Source: Chloroflexota bacterium
GTDB lineage: Bacteria; Chloroflexota; Anaerolineae; Aggregatilineales; Phototrophicaceae
Length of the DNA: 16,532 bases
NCBI GenBank assembly: GCA_023430545.1
Contig: JAEZAF010000162.1
Span: 1 to 16,532, forward strand
Direction of reading: 5' to 3'
A program made the translations under genes and the position numbers. This document shows, one piece after another, positions 12,711-16,532 of this stretch. A model generated the notes under the pieces. That model did no database searches, had not been told where the DNA came from, and saw only the letters and a program-made list of their open reading frames with translations. Every line of letters begins with the position of its first letter. Position 1 is the first letter of the stretch.

Positions 12711-13253
12711 TTGGCTCTCACAAAAGAACGCAAGGACGAATTGGTACAGTCGTATGTGGAGACACTCAACAACTCCAATGGCTTTATCATCATCCAGTTT
12801 GCGGGCATGCCAACGCCAGTCATCAACGGGCTGCGTGCAAAAATCCGTGAATCGAACGGTCAGTATGCAGTAACGAAGAACACACTGCTGACCAAGGCAC
12901 TTCAGGAAACGGGCTGGCCGGTGCCGGACGATTACCTGAAGGGACCGACGGCAATCGCTTTCGGCATGGATAATCTGCCGGGTGTTGCCAAGGCCGTGCT
13001 GGAGTACCTCGGTACACAGGACGCCGAGCGGATCAGTGTTAAGGGTGGTGTGATGGGGACGGATGTCTTCGATGCGAAACGCGTCGACGCCATCTCCAAA
13101 CTGCCGACACTGGAAGAACTCCGCGCACAGATTGCCGGGCTGGTGGTTTCACCGGCGACTGGTCTCGTCAGTGTGCTGCAGGCCGCCAACAGTCAGTTGG
13201 TCAATGTGCTGCAGGCTTACGAAGACAAACTCAAAGAGGGCGACGCTGCCTAA
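12711..13253 (+). CDS. rplJ: Ribosomal protein L10
   Basis: L10 (uL10) of 180 residues, the stalk base that binds 23S rRNA and carries the L7/L12 dimers on its C-terminal helix. The N-terminal domain is typical: LTKERKDELVQSYVETLNNSNGFII, then a central AVTKNTLLTKAL and GPTAIAFG. The C-terminal helix (about 150-180) provides the L12 docking sites. The start is a TTG at 12711 with a near-perfect AAAGGAGG seven bases upstream; the open frame extends to 12624 but that part is leader. L10 and L12 are not accompanied here by rplK, rplA or rpoB. rplL follows after 141 bases. Confidence 0.97.
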   Translation: MALTKERKDELVQSYVETLNNSNGFIIIQFAGMPTPVINGLRAKIRESNGQYAVTKNTLLTKALQETGWPVPDDYLKGPTAIAFGMDNLPGVAKAVLEYLGTQDAERISVKGGVMGTDVFDAKRVDAISKLPTLEELRAQIAGLVVSPATGLVSVLQAANSQLVNVLQAYEDKLKEGDAA

Positions 13254-13394
13254 GTCCCATGGGCCATCTGGTCTGGCGGACGGCGAGCAGTATCGCAGAA
13301 GTCGATGGGATGCTGATCAGCGGCTGCTGCGGCTCTCTACCCGAAACACAACCAAACTGACGCACTTTAGAATTCAAGAAGGGAATACAAAATC

Positions 13395-13787
13395 ATGGCT
13401 GATCTCGCAAAGATCGTAGAAGACCTGAGCGCGCTGACCATTCTGGAAGCCGCTGAACTCAAGACTCTGCTGGAAGAGAAGTGGGGCGTTACCGCTGCGA
13501 CCGGCGGCGGTATGATGATGATGCCGGGTGTTGCTGCTGGTGGCGCTGCCGCCGCTGCGGAGCCGGAAGAAGAGCAGACTGAATTCAACGTCATCCTGAA
13601 GGAAGGCGGCCCCAAGAAAATCAACGTCATCAAGGTCGTCCGTACCCTGACCAATCTGGGCCTGAAGGAAGCCAAGGAAGCAGTCGAGAGCACCCCGCAG
13701 ACCCTGCTCGAAGGTGTCAGCAAGGAAGTTGCTCAGGACGCCAAGAAGAAGCTGGAAGAAGAAGGCGCAGTCGTCGAAGTCAAGTAA
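13395..13787 (+). CDS. rplL: Ribosomal protein L7/L12
   Basis: L7/L12 (bL12) of 130 residues, the mobile stalk protein that recruits translation GTPases. The N-terminal dimerisation domain (1-33), the Ala/Gly-rich flexible hinge (about 36-60, GVAAGGAAAAAEPEEE) and the globular C-terminal domain (about 62-130) with KINVIKVVRTLTNLGLKEAKEAVE are all clear. The hinge begins with four consecutive Met residues (40-43). AAGAAGGGAA precedes the ATG. It is cotranscribed with rplJ and ends with a strong terminator. Confidence 0.98.
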   Translation: MADLAKIVEDLSALTILEAAELKTLLEEKWGVTAATGGGMMMMPGVAAGGAAAAAEPEEEQTEFNVILKEGGPKKINVIKVVRTLTNLGLKEAKEAVESTPQTLLEGVSKEVAQDAKKKLEEEGAVVEVK

Positions 13788-13817
13788 TTTCGATTACGCC
13801 TCTGCAATAGCTGATAC

Positions 13818-13856
13818 AACAGCGCCGTCAGACCTCTGTCGGCGCTGTTTTGTTTA
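13818..13856 (+). terminator. Rho-independent terminator of the rplJL operon
   Basis: AACAGCGCCG (13818-13827) and CGGCGCTGTT (13840-13849) form a perfect 10-bp stem with a 12-base loop, followed by TTGTTT. It lies 30 bases after the rplL stop. Confidence 0.92.
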
Positions 13857-13985
13857 AACTGATTTTCTGATTAAAATCATTTTCAGGATTCTTACGCTTT
13901 TCAAACCCGATCCCCGCAACGTACTCACATCTTGTGCGTATAGTATAGTAATGTACGGTCATATTCAGGAAGAAACCAGACCATC

Positions 13986-14303
13986 ATGGATTATCAGGAC
14001 CCAAACCTCAACAACGACGACACTTTACCGGAGTCAGACCCCCGGACCCCGTTTGAAGAGTTCCTTTTTCACCAGCGTCGCGCACTGGAAGAAACCAGCC
14101 GCGCACTGGAAGCACTGCTTCCGGAGGGCTTCCGCGTCCACAGTGGTGAAGCGACCAAGGAATTCACCAAGGGTTTCCGTGTGCTGTTTGACGCAGCGCT
14201 GGAAGAAATCAAGAAGGCCAACCAGAAAATGGAAGAAGAAGCCAACGACGATAACAATCGTTCCAACACTGGCCCAACCAAGGTCAAGGTTCAGGTCGAC
14301 TAG
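13986..14303 (+). CDS. Small acidic helical protein of unknown function
   Basis: Protein of 105 residues that I do not recognise. The first 20 and last 20 residues are polar and probably disordered. The middle is helical: FLFHQRRALEETSRALEALL (26-45) and then FTKGFRVLFDAALEEIKKANQKMEEE (about 60-85). The heptad RALEETS followed by RALEALL comes from a 13-base direct repeat, CGCGCACTGGAAG, suggesting a coiled coil. The charge is strongly acidic. AGGAAG lies 13 bases before the ATG, longer than usual but acceptable. The gene has its own terminator, and the bases TATAGTATAGT near 13939-13949 may be its -10 region. Frames on the other phases (13951-14391 and two minus-strand frames) are shadows. 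Confidence 0.65.
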   Translation: MDYQDPNLNNDDTLPESDPRTPFEEFLFHQRRALEETSRALEALLPEGFRVHSGEATKEFTKGFRVLFDAALEEIKKANQKMEEEANDDNNRSNTGPTKVKVQVD

Positions 14304-14333
14304 TTCGGGCATCTTCACTCCGCGTAACATTCC

Positions 14334-14379
14334 AAAACAGACTGTGATCAGGCACAATGGTCACGGTCTGTTTTATTTT
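14334..14379 (+). terminator. Strong hairpin with T-rich tail after the 105-residue protein gene
   Basis: AAAACAGACTGTGA (14334-14347) pairs with TCACGGTCTGTTTT (14361-14374), with one T-G wobble and a 13-base loop, followed by ATTTTC. It ends only about 20 bases before the next start codon. Confidence 0.88.
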
Positions 14380-14399
14380 CACAATTTCTGACGACATCA

Positions 14400-15209
14400 A
14401 TGACAAAGACACTTCCCACTGTTTATACCGAGTACCATGCTCTCAGTGCTGATGAACCCGCCCGAATTGCGGTTATCACTTTTAACCGTCCGCAGGCACG
14501 CAATGCGCTTGATCTTGGGGCCATGCGTCAGTTTGCCGATCTCGCCGCTGATCTGACCGCGCAGTGCGCTGCCTCCACCGATATCCGCTGTGTGATCCTC
14601 ACAGGTGCAGGTGATGCTGCCTTTTGCAGCGGTGGTGATCTGGCAGAGCTGAGCCAGTATCCGACCGAGGCCGATGCGCTGGACTTCATCACCCTGATGG
14701 GGGATGCACTGCTGGCACTGGAACGGCTGCCCGTGCCGGTGATCGCCGCTATCAATGGCTATGCGCTCGGCGGTGGCAGTGAGATCGCGACGGCCTGCGA
14801 CCTTCGGATTGTCGATCAGGCAGCGCGCATGGGCTTCGTGCAGATCAGCCTGGCACTGACGCCGGGATGGGGCGCAGGTCAGCGGCTGCTTCGGTTGGTA
14901 GGCTATACTAAAGCGATGGACATCCTCCTGCGTGGTGAGCCGATGTCTGGTGATGCACTGCTGGAACTGGGACTCGTCAGCCGGGTGGCGGCGCAGGGGC
15001 AGGCGCTGCATGCGGCACTGGACGATGCCCGCCGGATCGCTGCACATTCACCGGAAGTGGTTCGCGCGATCAAGGCGCTGCTTCAGGCCGGCTTGCGTCA
15101 GCCGTATGAACAGGCCCTCCAAACCGAACGCGACCTTTTCCCGGCACTGTGGGCTGCGGAACCTCATCTGGATGCCGTGCAGCGCTTTCTGGAACGCAAA
15201 CGCCGGTAG
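14400..15209 (+). CDS. Crotonase-family (enoyl-CoA hydratase/isomerase) protein, ECHDC1-like
   Basis: Acyl-CoA enzyme of 269 residues. The oxyanion-hole segments are AAFCSGGDL (73-81) and YALGGGSEIA (121-130). The first glutamate of hydratases is kept (E128). The second, which in enoyl-CoA hydratase lies in the QPE motif, is replaced by Gln (Q148 in MGFVQISLAL), so a classical hydratase reaction is doubtful. The end of the protein, SPEVVRAIKALL (217-228) and YEQALQTERDLFPALW (236-251), closely follows the ending of ethylmalonyl-CoA decarboxylase ECHDC1 (PPEVIRALK and EEALQNERDLLGTVW, from memory). PGWG at 155-158 likewise matches PSWG there. A decarboxylase or other side-chain-editing role is therefore my preferred reading. 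No ribosome binding site is visible, and a terminator ends 20 bases before the ATG. Confidence 0.85.
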   Translation: MTKTLPTVYTEYHALSADEPARIAVITFNRPQARNALDLGAMRQFADLAADLTAQCAASTDIRCVILTGAGDAAFCSGGDLAELSQYPTEADALDFITLMGDALLALERLPVPVIAAINGYALGGGSEIATACDLRIVDQAARMGFVQISLALTPGWGAGQRLLRLVGYTKAMDILLRGEPMSGDALLELGLVSRVAAQGQALHAALDDARRIAAHSPEVVRAIKALLQAGLRQPYEQALQTERDLFPALWAAEPHLDAVQRFLERKRR

Positions 15210-15279
15210 CTTGCCCCGCTTCAGGTTCTGCCGGTTCAATGTTACAATCAATCGAAATCACACAAGAGTACAAAATCCC

Positions 15280-16532
15280 ATGAAAGAACGTGTACAGAAA
15301 TTAATGGCGCAGGCCAACGTTGCCTCACGCCGTGCCGCTGAAGAACTGATCCGGCAGGGGCGGGTGACCGTCAACGGCAGGATCATCCAGCTTGGCGATC
15401 AGGCTGACCCGGCTGTGGATACCATCGAAGTCGATGGTACACGCCTGCGGTTGGGTACCGATAAGCGCTATTTTGCGCTCAATAAACCGCTGTATGTGGT
15501 CTCCAGCAACGTCAGCCAGGATGACCGCGAGAATGTGCGCGACCTGATCCCATATCAGGGCCATCTGTTTACGGTTGGCCGTCTGGATGCCGAGAGCGAC
15601 GGCCTGATGGTGCTGACCAATGACGGCGATCTTGCCAATCAGCTTTCCCACCCACGCTATGAACACACCAAGACTTATAAAGTCGTGGTGTACGGTAATG
15701 TCTCACAGGATACCCTCGACCGCTGGGAAAAAGGTGTATATCTCGAAGAAGGTCTGACCGCGCCCTGTTCGATTCGGGTCCAGCAGCGCGATGCCGATGT
15801 GACCGTCCTGCGCATCGTGATGATCGAGGGCAAGAAGCGTCAGATTCGGCGGGTGGCGGCGATGCTGGAGCATCCGGTCAAGCGGCTGACACGCACACAT
15901 ATCGGTAAACTGGAACTTGGCAAGATGCGGGCCGGTGAATGGCGCGAACTTGGCAAGGACGAACTGGAACTGCTGACTACACCCGCCAGCGATCTGAGCT
16001 ATATCCGCAGACTGCGCCGTGAGCAGCGGGCTATCAAGCGGCGTGATTATCGCAGTCAGCAGCTCGGTGAGCAGAAGCTGGCATCGCGTCAGGCCCTGTC
16101 TGAGCTGGAACAGGCACTGAATAAAGCCCGTCCGGGATCAAGACTGCGCGTCAGCCGTATCTCGGATGATGAAGATGATGAGAAACCCCGCCGTCGGACC
16201 GCTGTCGGTCGCAGGCCAGCGGGCAGTGCTCGTTCGTCGGGTTCCTCTGAAACCGATAGATCAGATCGCCGCCCGACGAGCCGGAAATCCGGTGACAGTC
16301 GCAGGCCAGCAGACAGCACACATTCTTCTGATTCACCTGCGAACGATACGTCAGACCGCCGACCGGTTAGCCGGAAACCCGCCGGAAACCGGAAGCCAAC
16401 AGGCAGCCGCCCAACCGGAAGTCGTCCGACCGGCAGCCGACCCGCTGGTGGCAGACCGGGCAACCGTCCGGGGGGCAGTAAACCCGGAAGTTCGCGTCCC
16501 GGTGGACGCAAGCCCTCCAATCGCAGCGGCGG
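15280..16532 (+). CDS. RluB/RsuA-family rRNA pseudouridine synthase with long basic tail (3' end outside window)
   Basis: The frame stays open to the window end, 417 codons. An S4 RNA-binding domain (about 2-60, KERVQKLMAQANVASRRAAEELI) precedes the catalytic domain. The catalytic aspartate is D103 in GRLDAESDGLMVLTNDG. Also seen are the family motifs YFALNKP (64-70), KTYKV (131-135), EGKKRQIRRV (183-192) and LTRTHIG (203-209). The enzyme isomerises a uridine in 23S or 16S rRNA; which one cannot be told. From about residue 284 the protein becomes a tail rich in Arg, Pro, Gly and Ser. It includes two 30-residue repeats (310-339 and 340-369) and PTGSR units (373-392). RluB-type proteins often have short basic tails, but this is unusually long. 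AAGAG lies 13 bases upstream of the ATG, a weak site. Confidence 0.93.
   Translation, partial: MKERVQKLMAQANVASRRAAEELIRQGRVTVNGRIIQLGDQADPAVDTIEVDGTRLRLGTDKRYFALNKPLYVVSSNVSQDDRENVRDLIPYQGHLFTVGRLDAESDGLMVLTNDGDLANQLSHPRYEHTKTYKVVVYGNVSQDTLDRWEKGVYLEEGLTAPCSIRVQQRDADVTVLRIVMIEGKKRQIRRVAAMLEHPVKRLTRTHIGKLELGKMRAGEWRELGKDELELLTTPASDLSYIRRLRREQRAIKRRDYRSQQLGEQKLASRQALSELEQALNKARPGSRLRVSRISDDEDDEKPRRRTAVGRRPAGSARSSGSSETDRSDRRPTSRKSGDSRRPADSTHSSDSPANDTSDRRPVSRKPAGNRKPTGSRPTGSRPTGSRPAGGRPGNRPGGSKPGSSRPGGRKPSNRSG
16207..16386 (+). repeat. Two tandem 90-base repeats in the pseudouridine synthase tail
   Basis: Units 16207-16296 and 16297-16386 encode similar 30-residue blocks, each with RRPA near the start and SDRRP then SRK near the end. 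Many of the 30 codon positions differ at only one base, which indicates an old duplication. Confidence 0.7.
16396..16455 (+). repeat. Short tandem P-T-G-S-R repeats
   Basis: Three 15-base units encode PTGSR and a fourth encodes PAGGR (residues 373-392). They use different synonymous codons, so the repeat is maintained at the protein level rather than being a recent DNA slippage. Confidence 0.7.

Noticed and set aside
16089..16520. 143-codon minus-strand frame of repetitive Leu/Pro/Gly/Arg protein
   Set aside because: It mirrors the repeats of the pseudouridine synthase tail on the opposite strand.

Overview
This looks like a chromosomal segment of a moderately GC-rich bacterium, most likely a member of the Chloroflexota (Anaerolineae or a related class). 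The pointers are a bacterial Elp3-type radical SAM/GNAT tRNA enzyme, a short single-pass membrane protein with a long Thr/Pro-rich tail, tandem M42 aminopeptidases, and TTG start codons with good ribosome binding sites. The assignment is inferred from gene style only. I see no phage genes, transposase, CRISPR array, tRNA or rRNA.

Layout, left to right. (1) 63-990 (+): an SdpR/SdpI-like pair, an ArsR-type repressor overlapping a six-helix membrane protein. (2) 991-1704: about 700 bases without a credible gene, holding two perfect palindromes of interspersed-repeat style and a GCAGC/GCTGC-rich low-complexity tract. (3) 1705-4545 (-): a large two-part protein with a C-terminal aminoglycoside-phosphotransferase-like kinase domain, and a stand-alone CheY-like receiver with its own terminator. 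Twin GATTAATC palindromes lie between them. (4) 4756-7428: a Trm9-like methyltransferase (-) and Elp3 (+), divergent around an 11-bp perfect inverted repeat. Together they could make a wobble-uridine tRNA modification route. (5) 7605-10370 (+): a Thr/Pro-rich membrane protein followed by two tightly coupled M42 peptidases. (6) 10498-11548 (+): an orphan small protein possibly of STAS-like fold, then a cytosolic YceI protein preceded by a cluster of dyads. (7) 11665-12384 (-): a free-standing B3/B4 tRNA-editing-like domain protein. (8) 12495-13856 (+): promoter, L10 leader with an attenuator, rplJ, rplL and a terminator. (9) 13986-15209 (+): a small acidic helical protein of unknown function, and a crotonase-family protein that resembles ethylmalonyl-CoA decarboxylase (ECHDC1) more than an enoyl-CoA hydratase. 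(10) 15280-end (+): an RluB/RsuA-type pseudouridine synthase with a long repetitive basic C-terminal tail, cut by the window edge.

Translation is a recurring theme: Elp3, the Trm9-like methyltransferase, the B3/B4 protein, L10/L12 and the rRNA pseudouridine synthase all act on tRNA or the ribosome. The most interesting items are the Elp3/Trm9-like pair, the kinase fusion protein, the crotonase with a replaced catalytic glutamate, and the tailed pseudouridine synthase.
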